DNA from: Winogradskyella sp. J14-2
Lineage (GTDB): Bacteria > Bacteroidota > Bacteroidia > Flavobacteriales > Flavobacteriaceae
NCBI RefSeq assembly: GCF_001971725.1
Contig: NZ_CP019388.1
Location: forward strand, 2,480,001-2,544,000
Length of the DNA: 64,000 nucleotides
Reading direction: 5' to 3'
Shown: in pieces, positions 53,360 to 62,599 of the stretch
How the letters are laid out: the number at the start of each line of letters is the position of its first letter
How positions within the stretch are numbered: the first letter of the stretch is position 1
Position numbers and translations under genes: made by a program
Notes under the pieces: generated by a model
The model's input: only the letters and a program-made list of their open reading frames with translations
Databases searched by the model: none
Told to the model about the DNA's origin: nothing

Positions 53360-54595
53360 ATGAATCTTAAAATTCTAAAATCGTCAATTCAAAATCGTCA
53401 ATCGTCAATAACAATTACCGGATCCAAAAGTGAGTCTAATAGGTTGCTTCTTTTAAAGGCATTATTTCCTCAGTTAGAAATTAATAATATCTCTAATTCT
53501 GATGACTCCGTTTTAATGACAAAAGCATTAGCGTCCGATAGGGCACATATTGACATACATCACGCAGGTACTGCTATGCGATTTTTAACAGCATATTTTT
53601 CTATACAAGAGGGTAAAGAGGTTATTTTAACAGGCTCATCTAGAATGCAAGAGCGTCCTATAGGTATACTAGTAGAAGCACTGAGACAACTTGGTGCAGA
53701 TATTTTATATGAAAAAACTGCAGGTTTTCCACCACTAAAAATCAAAGGAAAAAAACTAAAAAATTCAAAAGTATCTTTAAAGGCTAATGTCAGCAGTCAG
53801 TACATATCAGCCTTGTTGCTCATTGCCTCAAAATTAGAAAACGGTTTAGAACTTACCCTAGAGGGAAAAATCACCTCGGTACCATACATAAACATGACCT
53901 TACAATTATTGAATGAAATAGGTGTAGAAACCACATTTTTAGACAATGTTATAACAGTTAAACCACACAATTCAGATGTAAAAACAAAAATCTTAACAGT
54001 AGAGTCAGACTGGTCCTCTGCTTCATATTATTTTAGTATTGCAGCATTGAGCAATGTTGATACTACGTTAAGGTTGTCATCATATAAAAAAGATTCACTG
54101 CAAGGGGATTCTATATTATCAGAGTTATATAAAGAGTTTGGTATAGAAACTAGTTTTAAGAATAATTCTGTAACCATAAAAAAAGTTAGGAAAGTTGATG
54201 GTAACAAAACCATAGAGATCGATTTGAGAAATGCGCCAGACATAGCTCAGACAATTGCAGTGACTGCATTTGGTTTAGGATTAGAATGCCATTTAACAGG
54301 CTTACATACCTTAAAAATAAAAGAAACCGACAGATTAGTAGCCTTAAAAGCAGAGTTAGAAAAGTTTGGTGCAGAAGTAGAAATTACGGATGAATCTTTG
54401 TATTTAAAACCCTCTAAAAGTATTAAAAGTGATGTGTCTGTAGAGACTTATAACGACCATAGAATGGCAATGGCATTTGCTCCATTAGGGTTAAAAACAA
54501 CACTTCAAATTAACAATGCGGAAGTGGTGAGTAAATCGTATCCTCAATTTTGGGATGATCTTAAAACTTTAGGATTTCAGTTGACCCAAGCATAG
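53360..54595 (+). CDS. aroA: 3-phosphoshikimate 1-carboxyvinyltransferase (EPSP synthase)
   Basis: 411 residues from ATG 53360; the upstream TTG reading is dropped because it adds an unrelated leader. Key segments: ITGSKSESNRLLLLKAL, AGTAMRFLTAYFS, SSRMQERPIGILV, LRNAPDIAQTIAVTA, KIKETDRLVALKAELEKFG and YNDHRMAMAFAPLGL. Fifth-step shikimate enzyme, located 6 kb from the DAHP synthase operon. The N-terminal codons contain an AATCGTCAAT micro-repeat (three times in 53379-53410). Confidence 0.94.
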   Translation: MNLKILKSSIQNRQSSITITGSKSESNRLLLLKALFPQLEINNISNSDDSVLMTKALASDRAHIDIHHAGTAMRFLTAYFSIQEGKEVILTGSSRMQERPIGILVEALRQLGADILYEKTAGFPPLKIKGKKLKNSKVSLKANVSSQYISALLLIASKLENGLELTLEGKITSVPYINMTLQLLNEIGVETTFLDNVITVKPHNSDVKTKILTVESDWSSASYYFSIAALSNVDTTLRLSSYKKDSLQGDSILSELYKEFGIETSFKNNSVTIKKVRKVDGNKTIEIDLRNAPDIAQTIAVTAFGLGLECHLTGLHTLKIKETDRLVALKAELEKFGAEVEITDESLYLKPSKSIKSDVSVETYNDHRMAMAFAPLGLKTTLQINNAEVVSKSYPQFWDDLKTLGFQLTQA

Positions 54596-54692
54596 CTAAA
54601 TATTTTTTAAGCGCAATAACCTTACAGTAAAAGCATAAAAGCTTAACTGTTATTTAAATCTTAGCTGTTAAGTAAAATAAACGGCTAATTAC

Positions 54693-54724
54693 TTGACAAG
54701 GCCTGTTTTGAGATTGTATATTTG
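54693..54724 (+). promoter_or_regulatory. Promoter of queA
   Basis: TTGAC (54693-54697), 19 bases, TATATTTG (54717-54724). Predicted transcript start about 54730; the leader to ATG 54752 is about 22 bases. An in-frame TTG within the -7 box is therefore not a start codon. Confidence 0.7.
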
Positions 54725-54751
54725 CATCTTCAAAAAAATAAACATTCGTAC

Positions 54752-55801
54752 ATGAAATTATCAAACTTTAATTTTGACCTTCCAGAAGAATTATTAGCTG
54801 AGCATCCTGCAGAACACAGAGACGAATCTAGGTTAATGGTTCTAGACAGAGCTAATCAAACGATCGAACACAAACTTTTTAAAGATATTATCGATTATTT
54901 TGATGAAGGTGATGTAATGATAATGAACAACACTAAAGTTTTTCCTGCCAGATTATACGGTAATAAGGAAAAAACAGGTGCGCGTATCGAAGTGTTTTTG
55001 TTAAGAGAATTAAATCAAGATCAACGTCTTTGGGATGTATTGGTAGATCCTGCACGCAAAATTAGAATTGGTAACAAACTATACTTTGGTGATGACGAAA
55101 CTTTAGTAGCTGAGGTTATTGATAATACAACGTCTAGAGGACGTACCTTACGTTTCTTATACGATGGATCTTACAATGATTTTAGAAGAAAATTAACTGA
55201 GTTAGGGCAAACACCACTACCAAAGTATATTAAGAGAGACGTAGAGCCAGAAGATGAGGAGCGTTACCAAACCATATACGCAAAAAATGAAGGTGCAGTG
55301 GCAGCACCAACAGCTGGTTTACACTTTTCTAAGCACCTATTAAAGCGTTTAGAGATTAAAGGTATAGATATGGCAGAAGTTACATTACATGTTGGTTTAG
55401 GAACATTCAATCCAGTAGAGGTAGAAGACCTTTCTAAACACAAAATGGATAGCGAAGAGATTATAATTAGCCAGAAAGCTGCTGATGTAGTAAATAAAGG
55501 TATAGAGAATAAAAAGCGCGTTTGTGCTGTTGGTACCACATCTATGCGTACTATAGAAAGTTCCGTGTCATCAAGTGGTAGGTTAAATCCATATGAGGGA
55601 TGGACAAATAAGTTTATATTTCCACCTTACGATTTTAGCATTGCCAATAGTATGATCACTAATTTTCATACACCAAAATCAACATTATTAATGATGATTT
55701 CTGCATTTGCAGGTCATGATTTTGTTAAACACGCCTATGAAGAAGCGGTGAAAGAAAAATACAGATTCTATTCTTATGGTGATGCTATGTTAATCATCTA
55801 A
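54752..55801 (+). CDS. queA: S-adenosylmethionine:tRNA ribosyltransferase-isomerase
   Basis: 349 residues. Makes epoxyqueuosine in tRNA from preQ1-tRNA and [23 protein letters not shown] is the canonical N-terminus; [55 protein letters not shown] and [16 protein letters not shown] follow. Full length, ends at a strong terminator. Confidence 0.97.
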   Translation: MKLSNFNFDLPEELLAEHPAEHRDESRLMVLDRANQTIEHKLFKDIIDYFDEGDVMIMNNTKVFPARLYGNKEKTGARIEVFLLRELNQDQRLWDVLVDPARKIRIGNKLYFGDDETLVAEVIDNTTSRGRTLRFLYDGSYNDFRRKLTELGQTPLPKYIKRDVEPEDEERYQTIYAKNEGAVAAPTAGLHFSKHLLKRLEIKGIDMAEVTLHVGLGTFNPVEVEDLSKHKMDSEEIIISQKAADVVNKGIENKKRVCAVGTTSMRTIESSVSSSGRLNPYEGWTNKFIFPPYDFSIANSMITNFHTPKSTLLMMISAFAGHDFVKHAYEEAVKEKYRFYSYGDAMLII

Positions 55802-55821
55802 AATAAACTTAGAATATTATA

Positions 55822-55865
55822 AGGCCTCTACTCATACAGCTAAAAAGAGTAGAGGCTTTTTATTT
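55822..55865 (+). terminator. Intrinsic terminator of queA
   Basis: GCCTCTACTC (55824-55833) pairs with GAGTAGAGGC (55847-55856), followed by TTTTTATTTT. Confidence 0.85.
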
Positions 55866-55890
55866 TGGAAAAGAAACACGTACAAATGCC

Positions 55891-55898
55891 TATTTTTG
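55891..55898 (+). promoter_or_regulatory. Probable -7 element of rlmN, 6 bases from the ATG
   Basis: TATTTTTG fits TAnnTTTG; the ATG of rlmN follows at 55905. If used, the mRNA would be leaderless or almost so. A TTTTG 23 bases upstream is off the optimal spacing. Confidence 0.5.
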
Positions 55899-55904
55899 TA
55901 AAAT

Positions 55905-56951
55905 ATGGAAGTTAAGAAGAAAGATATAAGAGCATTAACCAAAGAGCAGCTTCGAGATTTTTTTGTAAAACAAGGAGATAAAGCGTTTAGGGGAAATCAA
56001 GTTTATGAGTGGCTATGGCAAAAGTCTGCCCATAGTTTTGATGATATGACCAATATATCCTTGCAAACGCGTCAGATGTTAGAAGACAACTTTGTAATAA
56101 ATCATATTAAGGTAGACCAAATGCAGCGTAGTTCTGATGGAACTATAAAAAATGCCGTACGCTTGCATGACGATTTAATTGTAGAATCTGTGCTAATACC
56201 AACACCAACGCGCACAACAGCATGTGTGTCTTCTCAGGTTGGATGTAGTTTGGATTGTAAGTTTTGTGCAACAGCAAGATTAAAACGTATGCGTAATCTT
56301 AATCCAGATGAAATTTATGACCAAGTTGTAGCTATTGATAATGAAAGTAGATTATATCATGGCAGACCATTAAGTAATATTGTGTTTATGGGAATGGGAG
56401 AGCCACTGATGAACTACAACAATGTGCTAAAAGCCATTGATAAAATCACATCGCCAGAAGGTTTAGGGATGTCACCAAAACGAATTGTAGTGTCCACATC
56501 TGGAGTGCCAAAAATGATAAAGAAAATGGCTGATGATGAGGTTAAATTTAAACTGGCAGTATCCTTACATTCAGCTATAGATGAGGTCAGGACTTCAATT
56601 ATGCCTTTTAACGCTACATTCCCTTTAAAAGATTTGAGAGAAGCTTTAGAATATTGGTATGCTAAAACAAAAAACAGAATTACTTACGAATATGTCGTTT
56701 GGAAAGGTATAAACGATAAACGCAAAGATGTAGATGCATTAGTTGAATTTTGCAAGTTTGCACCAAGCAAGGTTAATCTTATAGAATATAATCCTATAGA
56801 TGATGGTGAGTTTCAACAAGCAGATTCTAAAGCGTTAGATATGTATGTTTCTGTTTTAGAAGCTAATAATATTACAGTAACCGTAAGACGAAGCAGAGGT
56901 AAAGATATTGATGCTGCTTGTGGTCAGTTGGCTAATAAAAATAAAGCATAA
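55905..56951 (+). CDS. rlmN: 23S rRNA / tRNA m2A methyltransferase RlmN
   Basis: 348 residues. Radical-SAM enzyme methylating A2503 of 23S rRNA and A37 of some tRNAs. Cluster motif CSLDCKFCATA, GMGEPLMNYNNVL, VSTSGVPKMI, LAVSLHSAIDEVRTSIMP, and the C-terminal catalytic Cys in DIDAACGQLANK. All essential Cys residues are present. Stop codon abuts its terminator. Confidence 0.97.
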   Translation: MEVKKKDIRALTKEQLRDFFVKQGDKAFRGNQVYEWLWQKSAHSFDDMTNISLQTRQMLEDNFVINHIKVDQMQRSSDGTIKNAVRLHDDLIVESVLIPTPTRTTACVSSQVGCSLDCKFCATARLKRMRNLNPDEIYDQVVAIDNESRLYHGRPLSNIVFMGMGEPLMNYNNVLKAIDKITSPEGLGMSPKRIVVSTSGVPKMIKKMADDEVKFKLAVSLHSAIDEVRTSIMPFNATFPLKDLREALEYWYAKTKNRITYEYVVWKGINDKRKDVDALVEFCKFAPSKVNLIEYNPIDDGEFQQADSKALDMYVSVLEANNITVTVRRSRGKDIDAACGQLANKNKA

Positions 56952-56978
56952 AAAAAAGCGGCTAGTGCCGCTTTTTTA
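56952..56978. terminator. Bidirectional terminator after rlmN
   Basis: AAAAAAGCGGC (56952-56962), loop TAGT, GCCGCTTTTTT (56967-56977). Also placed to end the convergent gene at 56999. Confidence 0.85.
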
Positions 56979-56998
56979 TGAGTATTTAAAATGCTTCT

Positions 56999-58645
56999 TT
57001 AGTTCTTCACAAACTTAATAGTCTTAGAACCTCCATCAGCAAATACTTTTGCTAGGTAAACACCATCATTTAATGATGCAATATCGATGACCTCTCTAGT
57101 ACTAGATAATGGCTTAGAAATCACATTCTGACCTAAGATTGAATAGATTTCAATATTAGTCATTTCTAAATTAGAAGACTCTAAAGTTAATGTTTCTAAG
57201 TCTTTACTATAATTATGAGTAAATGTGTTTTGGTTAAACTCATCAATACTTAGTGATTCTTGAATGTTTGAGTCAAACATTAGAATAAATCCAGATCCAC
57301 CAGCACCAAATGAACGATAAGCAATGTAATAATCGCCAGAAGTTCCAACAGAAAAAGTGTTTATTTCTTCATAAGCCATTGTTTCTAGTGTTTCAAACTC
57401 TCCTTGAGTAACTATGCCAGTATTAGAAAATAATGTAGCTACCTGAGTTGCGCTAGAGTTGGCTGCATCTAAAATAAAAGCTTCTAAACTCGCATTTGGT
57501 GTCCCACCAAATACATTAAATCTAGTTGTAACTTCATAGTTAGTACCTGCGGTTAAAGAAATTGCAGGACCTATTAACCAATCGTTTTTCATAGGTGTGG
57601 TCGCTCCATCACCATTGGCATTAGTAGCAAATGTTTCAGGCACCATGTCACCATCAAGATCTAAATCTTGTTGTGAAATCCAAGAAAGAGTATCACCGTC
57701 AAGATCTTCTGTTGAATAACAACTAACAAATGCATTATTATTATCAAAAACTTCTGTAAGAGGTAGCGCATAAGTGCTACAATCAAAAGCCGTTAAAAAC
57801 GTAATAGGGCCTACTTGATTACTATCTCCATTACCACCAGTACAATTTGCGGTGATGTAAAATTCGTATTCTGTATCAGGCATTAAACCGGTAAAATCGT
57901 AGTTGGTAGCGGCAAGGTCGTTTACCATGGTTCCTGTCCCTACCAAAAAGCCTGTAGTACCCCATTCTATATCAAAAACAGTACCACCGCCATTAGGATC
58001 GGTCCATTCTATATCAAAAGTAGTGGTACTAACGCCGTTAGGACCAACAACAAAGCCCGTTGGGTCGATACAGCTAGGGGCGTTAACTTCGATATTATCA
58101 ACAGCCCATCCCCAAGACCAGTCTCCAACCCATCTAAAACGTACTTGTGCATTTGCAACACCAGCAAGCTCTGTAGAGACGTTTATTTCCTCAAGGCCAA
58201 AGGATGAATCGTCTTGGTCAGCACCAGAGTATGTCGCAACCTGCACCCACGTGGTACCATCAAAAACTTCAACAAAGCCTTGTCCACCGTAACCAGCAGT
58301 AAAAAAGTGATTGAAAGATAAAATAACATTTGTAGCACCAGAAACATCAAAAGCAGGGCTCTCTAATGCTGTGTTTTCTGCATTCATGTCATTACCTAAG
58401 CCATCACTATCAAACAAAGCATAGTTACCAAATAAACCATTGTCGTAATAAAGAGTATTTGGTGGGTTATAACCTACAGCTTCGCCACCAGAGGCAAAAC
58501 CCCAAGTTCCCCCTAAGGGTGTAATTTCGTTGTTGCTCCACCCGGCAGGTAACACTAAACCTCCTTCAAAATCTTCTGATAAGACTTGTGCAAACATTAG
58601 ACTAGAAGTAAAGACCAATGCCATTATTAAAGTAATTTTTTTCAT
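56999..58645 (-). CDS. Secreted T9SS protein with jelly-roll and fibronectin III domains
   Basis: 548 residues. Signal peptide 1-20 (SLMFAQ), a choice-of-anchor J/MAM-like domain about 21-190 (LSEDFEGGLVLPAGWSNNE, FRWVGDWSWGWAVDNIEV), a fibronectin type III domain about 192-288 (TTFDIEWTDPNGGGTVF, TEYEFYITANCT), a second jelly-roll-like region to about 460, and a T9SS sorting domain at the C-terminus (YSILGQNVI, LNDGVYLAKVF, KFVKN). Secreted and probably surface-attached; likely adhesion or polymer binding. Confidence 0.85.
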   Translation of the reverse strand: MKKITLIMALVFTSSLMFAQVLSEDFEGGLVLPAGWSNNEITPLGGTWGFASGGEAVGYNPPNTLYYDNGLFGNYALFDSDGLGNDMNAENTALESPAFDVSGATNVILSFNHFFTAGYGGQGFVEVFDGTTWVQVATYSGADQDDSSFGLEEINVSTELAGVANAQVRFRWVGDWSWGWAVDNIEVNAPSCIDPTGFVVGPNGVSTTTFDIEWTDPNGGGTVFDIEWGTTGFLVGTGTMVNDLAATNYDFTGLMPDTEYEFYITANCTGGNGDSNQVGPITFLTAFDCSTYALPLTEVFDNNNAFVSCYSTEDLDGDTLSWISQQDLDLDGDMVPETFATNANGDGATTPMKNDWLIGPAISLTAGTNYEVTTRFNVFGGTPNASLEAFILDAANSSATQVATLFSNTGIVTQGEFETLETMAYEEINTFSVGTSGDYYIAYRSFGAGGSGFILMFDSNIQESLSIDEFNQNTFTHNYSKDLETLTLESSNLEMTNIEIYSILGQNVISKPLSSTREVIDIASLNDGVYLAKVFADGGSKTIKFVKN

Positions 58646-58749
58646 AAAGTTTGATTTTAGATTAATTGCCTAAAGTTACAAATATTTGTTTATCAAATAT
58701 GTTAATTTTAGAATATTCAATTTTTAACGATAAAAACAGGCATTATTTG

Positions 58750-58757
58750 TAATTTTG
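58750..58757 (+). promoter_or_regulatory. Probable -7 element of the polyprenyl synthase gene
   Basis: TAATTTTG matches TAnnTTTG, 19 bases before ATG 58777. No TTTG at -33, only a T-run at 58721-58725. Confidence 0.45.
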
Positions 58758-58776
58758 CAAAGTTTTATAAGCCTTT

Positions 58777-59754
58777 ATGAAAATAACCGAACAAATTAAA
58801 CAACCTATAGCCTACGAGATGGAGCTTTTTGAGCAAAAATTTCGGTTATCCATGGCTAGTAAGGTGGCTTTGTTAAACAGAATAACACATTATATTGTTA
58901 ACAGAAAAGGTAAGCAAATGCGGCCTATGTTTGTGTTTTTGGTAGCAAAAATGCTGAACAATGGTGAAGTTAGTGAGCGTACGTACAGAGGTGCTTCGGT
59001 TATAGAATTAATTCATACAGCAACTTTAGTGCATGACGATGTTGTAGATGATAGTAATAGACGGAGAGGCTTCTTCTCAATCAATGCCCTTTGGAAAAAT
59101 AAAATAGCGGTTTTAATTGGTGATTACCTACTTTCTAAAGGCTTATTGCTTTCTATCGATAATAATGACTTCGATCTTTTAAAAATTATATCTGTAGCGG
59201 TACGCGAAATGAGCGAGGGAGAATTATTACAGATAGAAAAAGCCAGACAGCTAGATATTACAGAAGATGTCTATTATGATATTATACGCCAAAAAACAGC
59301 AACCTTAATTGCAGCCTGCTGTAGTTTGGGTGCAGCATCGGTAAAACCAAATTCTACCGAGGTAGAAACTATGCGTAAGTTTGGGGAACTTATTGGCATG
59401 GCATTTCAAATAAAAGATGATTTATTTGATTATGGAGAAGAAAAAATTGGCAAACCAACAGGAATAGATATAAAGGAGCAGAAGATGACACTACCTTTAA
59501 TTTATGTACTTAATAATTGTTCAAAGAAGGAAAAATCTTGGTTAATCAACTCTGTTAAAAATCATAATAAAGATAAAAAGCGCGTCAAGGAAGTTATTGC
59601 TTTTGTAAAATCTAATGGTGGTTTAGATTATGCCATTTCAAAAATGAAAGACTTTCAACAAGAGGCTTTAAACTTACTGAGCAAATATCCACAATCTCCA
59701 TATAAAGCTTCACTAGAGCTTATGGTAAATTACGTGATAGAAAGAAAGAAATAA
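58777..59754 (+). CDS. Long-chain polyprenyl diphosphate synthase
   Basis: 325 residues. Makes the isoprenoid side chain for menaquinone. First Asp-rich motif D87-D88-V-V-D91-D92 within HDDVVDDSNRRRG, second D214-D215-L-F-D218 with GEEKIGKPTGID. Residues before the first motif (ELIHTATLVH) lack a bulky stop residue immediately upstream, consistent with a long product. Converges with the arylsulfotransferase-like gene with only 3 bases between stops. Confidence 0.93.
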   Translation: MKITEQIKQPIAYEMELFEQKFRLSMASKVALLNRITHYIVNRKGKQMRPMFVFLVAKMLNNGEVSERTYRGASVIELIHTATLVHDDVVDDSNRRRGFFSINALWKNKIAVLIGDYLLSKGLLLSIDNNDFDLLKIISVAVREMSEGELLQIEKARQLDITEDVYYDIIRQKTATLIAACCSLGAASVKPNSTEVETMRKFGELIGMAFQIKDDLFDYGEEKIGKPTGIDIKEQKMTLPLIYVLNNCSKKEKSWLINSVKNHNKDKKRVKEVIAFVKSNGGLDYAISKMKDFQQEALNLLSKYPQSPYKASLELMVNYVIERKK

Positions 59755-59757
59755 ACT

Positions 59758-61020
59758 TTAGAAAATATCTAGATTCATAACGGCTTCATCATCTGGTAAA
59801 TAGCCGTAGCATCGCCAAAAGCGTGTGCCTTCCCCATAATATTTCCATACAACATCATTATTAGGTGTTACCTCCCAGAAACCGTAGTCACCTTCAGCTA
59901 TAAGCGTATTGCCATTTTGTAGACGGACGGCACCAGAGATTCTACCAAAATATAAATCAGGATCTGTAAAACTCCATACAACACTTGGTTCGTTATTAGC
60001 ATTTGGTGTAAGGGTAAAGTTTTCTGGTAAGTCTAATTCAAAAACTGTAGATTGATCTACACCATTACTGTAAACAAGTATATTACCAGCTCCAGGCTCA
60101 TTGCCTTCTAATAAGTTAGGGAAATGATTGTTAAAAAACATGCGCTCTCCTTCAGTATTTTTATAGGCAGTCGGATTACCAAATCTATAGATTAAATCGC
60201 CACCTTTGTTGTAGTTGCCACCTGAGTTTGTTGCTGCCTCTGCAGTAGTTGTACTATGATCTATAACCCAAACTTCACTGTAGAAATTAACACTTAAATA
60301 GATGACATCTTTTTCTTCATCATAATCAATACCATTGGCATGCATTATATCTCCGTTATCTACAACGTCATAGTTAATGTCAATTAGATGAGGATTCGCT
60401 GCTACATCACCAAAATTTGGCAGATCGCTAAACTGGTCTTGGATAATATGGTCAAAACTATGCCATTCCCAAACGACTTGGTTTGTACTAGGGTTTACTT
60501 CAACTAAAACCTCCGGAAAAATATCGGTTGTGGTTGTATTAACCCCTTGTTGAGCAGCTATTGCACTGTCAATGCGCTCCCAAACAATAAAAAGAACGTT
60601 GCCGTTAGGTAACATTTCTACATCGTGGTGAGAAATCATATCTGTAGATGCATAGGGTAATTCCCAATCAGTGCTACCATCAGAATTCAGAATTTTTATT
60701 ATACCACCAGAACCGCCAAAAGCAATTTCAGGATTATCAACTTTAAATATGCCAACCAATTGACCATTAGGTAAAATTTCAATATCATTACCTAGATTAT
60801 CCTCAAAGGACCATTCATAAACTCTAAACCCTTCCTTGTTAAGTAGATAAGAGCTAGTGCCGCCATTTTCAATAGCCAATACATAACCATTTTCAATGGC
60901 ATCACCTCCGTACACTTCAACATTTTCGGATAATACTACAGGTTCGTTAATTTGGTCATCATCGTTTTTGCAGCTAAGGGTAGATACGGTAATAAATAAA
61001 ATAAAGAAGAAATTTTTCAC
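59758..61020 (-). CDS. Arylsulfotransferase-like lipoprotein
   Basis: 420 residues. Lipobox STLSC (Cys17) then KNDDD. The remainder fits the arylsulfate sulfotransferase (ASST) propeller type: IEILPNGQLVGIF, ISHHDVEMLPNGNVLFIVWE, VVWEWHSFDHIIQD, NGIDYDEEKDVIYLS and a last GNTLIAEGDYGFWEV. Such proteins have repeated D-x-x-x-LPNGN-like blades. Substrate unknown; envelope-located. Confidence 0.8.
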   Translation of the reverse strand: MKNFFFILFITVSTLSCKNDDDQINEPVVLSENVEVYGGDAIENGYVLAIENGGTSSYLLNKEGFRVYEWSFEDNLGNDIEILPNGQLVGIFKVDNPEIAFGGSGGIIKILNSDGSTDWELPYASTDMISHHDVEMLPNGNVLFIVWERIDSAIAAQQGVNTTTTDIFPEVLVEVNPSTNQVVWEWHSFDHIIQDQFSDLPNFGDVAANPHLIDINYDVVDNGDIMHANGIDYDEEKDVIYLSVNFYSEVWVIDHSTTTAEAATNSGGNYNKGGDLIYRFGNPTAYKNTEGERMFFNNHFPNLLEGNEPGAGNILVYSNGVDQSTVFELDLPENFTLTPNANNEPSVVWSFTDPDLYFGRISGAVRLQNGNTLIAEGDYGFWEVTPNNDVVWKYYGEGTRFWRCYGYLPDDEAVMNLDIF

Positions 61021-61224
61021 AGCGCTTTTCTTGTAAAATTAGAGATATAAATTATAGGAACAAAATTTAGACCTTTAAGTTATATATTCTTTGTTGAAAA
61101 TTTTGGCTATAAATCTCTAAAAAAACAATTAATTAACAATATATTCGATTTTTTTTATTTTCCAGACAACCATTAGCCAGATGTTTGCGTCTATATAAAT
61201 AGAAGCATAATCGTAACCAACAAG

Positions 61225-61788
61225 ATGAAAGTTGTTCAACTTCATAAAAACGAAACTAAACTCATACAAAGAGCCACGAAAAATAATCGTGAGGCACAAC
61301 ATGTGTTGTATGAGTTGCACGCTCCAAAGATGCTAAGTGTATGTAGATACTACATTAAGGATGTGCATAAAGCCGAAGAAGTAATGTTAAACGGTTTCTT
61401 TAAGGTTTTTAAACACATCAAGACATTTAAATTTGAAGGTAGTTTTGAAGGTTGGGTAAGACGTATTATGGTAAGAGAGGCCATATCGTTTTTAAGACAG
61501 CAAAAAAACATAGAGTTTGCTTTAGAAGACGATTATTTAGAACAAGACTATACCAATAATATTAAGACTAATATTGAGGTTGCAGAAATTCAACGGTTAA
61601 TAGATAGTCTACCAGAGGGATACAAAATGGTATTTATAATGTATGCGGTAGAAGGTTATAAGCACCATGAAATCGCAGAACTTTTAAAAATATCAGAAGG
61701 AACCTCAAAGTCGCAATTGTTTAAAGCAAGGCAAATGTTGCAAACAAAAATAAAAGAATTAAACAACAGCAGTTATGGCACCAATTAA
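61225..61788 (+). CDS. ECF-family RNA polymerase sigma factor
   Basis: 187 residues. Region 2 about 25-95 (MLSVCRYYIKDVHKAEEVM, FKVFKHIKTFKFEGSFEGW, RIMVREAISFLR) and region 4 about 128-180 (LPEGYKMVFIMYAVEGYKHH, ISEGTSKSQLFKARQML). The C-terminal codons overlap the next gene by 14 bases. Likely controlled by that membrane protein as an anti-sigma factor and directing the downstream OMP gene. The 204-base upstream gap holds an AT-rich region with no clear housekeeping promoter. Confidence 0.93.
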   Translation: MKVVQLHKNETKLIQRATKNNREAQHVLYELHAPKMLSVCRYYIKDVHKAEEVMLNGFFKVFKHIKTFKFEGSFEGWVRRIMVREAISFLRQQKNIEFALEDDYLEQDYTNNIKTNIEVAEIQRLIDSLPEGYKMVFIMYAVEGYKHHEIAELLKISEGTSKSQLFKARQMLQTKIKELNNSSYGTN

Positions 61789-62551
61789 ATTTGAAGAACA
61801 ACTAAAAGACAAGCTAGAAGAACGCAGCTTGCAACCGTCGACAGAGAGTTGGGCAAAACTGTCTGAACGTCTAGATGCAGAAGAGAAGAAAACTAAATTT
61901 CCTTGGTTTTGGTGGATGGGCATTGCAGCAGCAGTACTAATTACATTAACTATCGTTATGCAAACATTAGGTTCTAAAAACACAGAGCAAACCTTGCCAC
62001 AGGTTGTTGAACAGGATTTGAAAGAAGATACAAACAAAGTTGAAGAATCTGCAACAAAAGACACTAAAGAGATGCAGTTAGTAATAGAAAATAGTGAAGC
62101 TCAAACTAGTTCTGAACAAAAAAGTAATAAAAACCAAAAGGAGATTATTAACTACAAATCCGTTGCAAAAAGTCAAACAAAATCACAATTAGCAGTTGAT
62201 GAAAAAATAGACGAAGTTAATACCAATAATATCATCAATTCTAAAAACGAGCAGAAAGTAATCATAGAAGAAACTTTAATTGATAAAGCTGTGGTTGCTC
62301 AAACTTTAAAAGATTTAAATACAGAAAAAACAACGGTTACTGATAGAGAAGTAGATTCACTTCTTAAAGCAGCAAGTAAGGTGCTTTTTAAAGATAAACT
62401 ACAAAAAGAAGCAAGTAGAACAGTAGATGCAAAATCGTTGTTAGAAGATGTAGAAGACGACATGGGACAATCCTTTAGAACTAAAGTTTACGAAGTGCTA
62501 AAAGACGGTTACAAAACTGTTAAAACTGCAGTAGCACAGCGTAACGATTAA
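61775..62551 (+). CDS. Membrane protein, probable anti-sigma factor
   Basis: 258 residues. Cytoplasmic N-terminus of about 45 residues (FEEQLKDKLEERSLQPSTES), a single TM helix about 48-66 (WMGIAAAVLITLTIVMQT) and a long Gln/Lys/Glu-rich periplasmic part. This layout, and translational overlap with the ECF sigma gene, fit an anti-sigma factor. There is no zinc-type HxxxCxxC motif. Regulatory role is inferred. Confidence 0.75.
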   Translation: MAPIKFEEQLKDKLEERSLQPSTESWAKLSERLDAEEKKTKFPWFWWMGIAAAVLITLTIVMQTLGSKNTEQTLPQVVEQDLKEDTNKVEESATKDTKEMQLVIENSEAQTSSEQKSNKNQKEIINYKSVAKSQTKSQLAVDEKIDEVNTNNIINSKNEQKVIIEETLIDKAVVAQTLKDLNTEKTTVTDREVDSLLKAASKVLFKDKLQKEASRTVDAKSLLEDVEDDMGQSFRTKVYEVLKDGYKTVKTAVAQRND

Positions 62552-62599
62552 CATTAAGAATCAATTAAACCAATATAAATCATCAAAAAACGAACAGTT

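Noticed and set aside
54722..54751. TTG at 54722 as queA start
   Set aside because: It is part of the -7 element TATATTTG, and QueA starts at [11 protein letters not shown].
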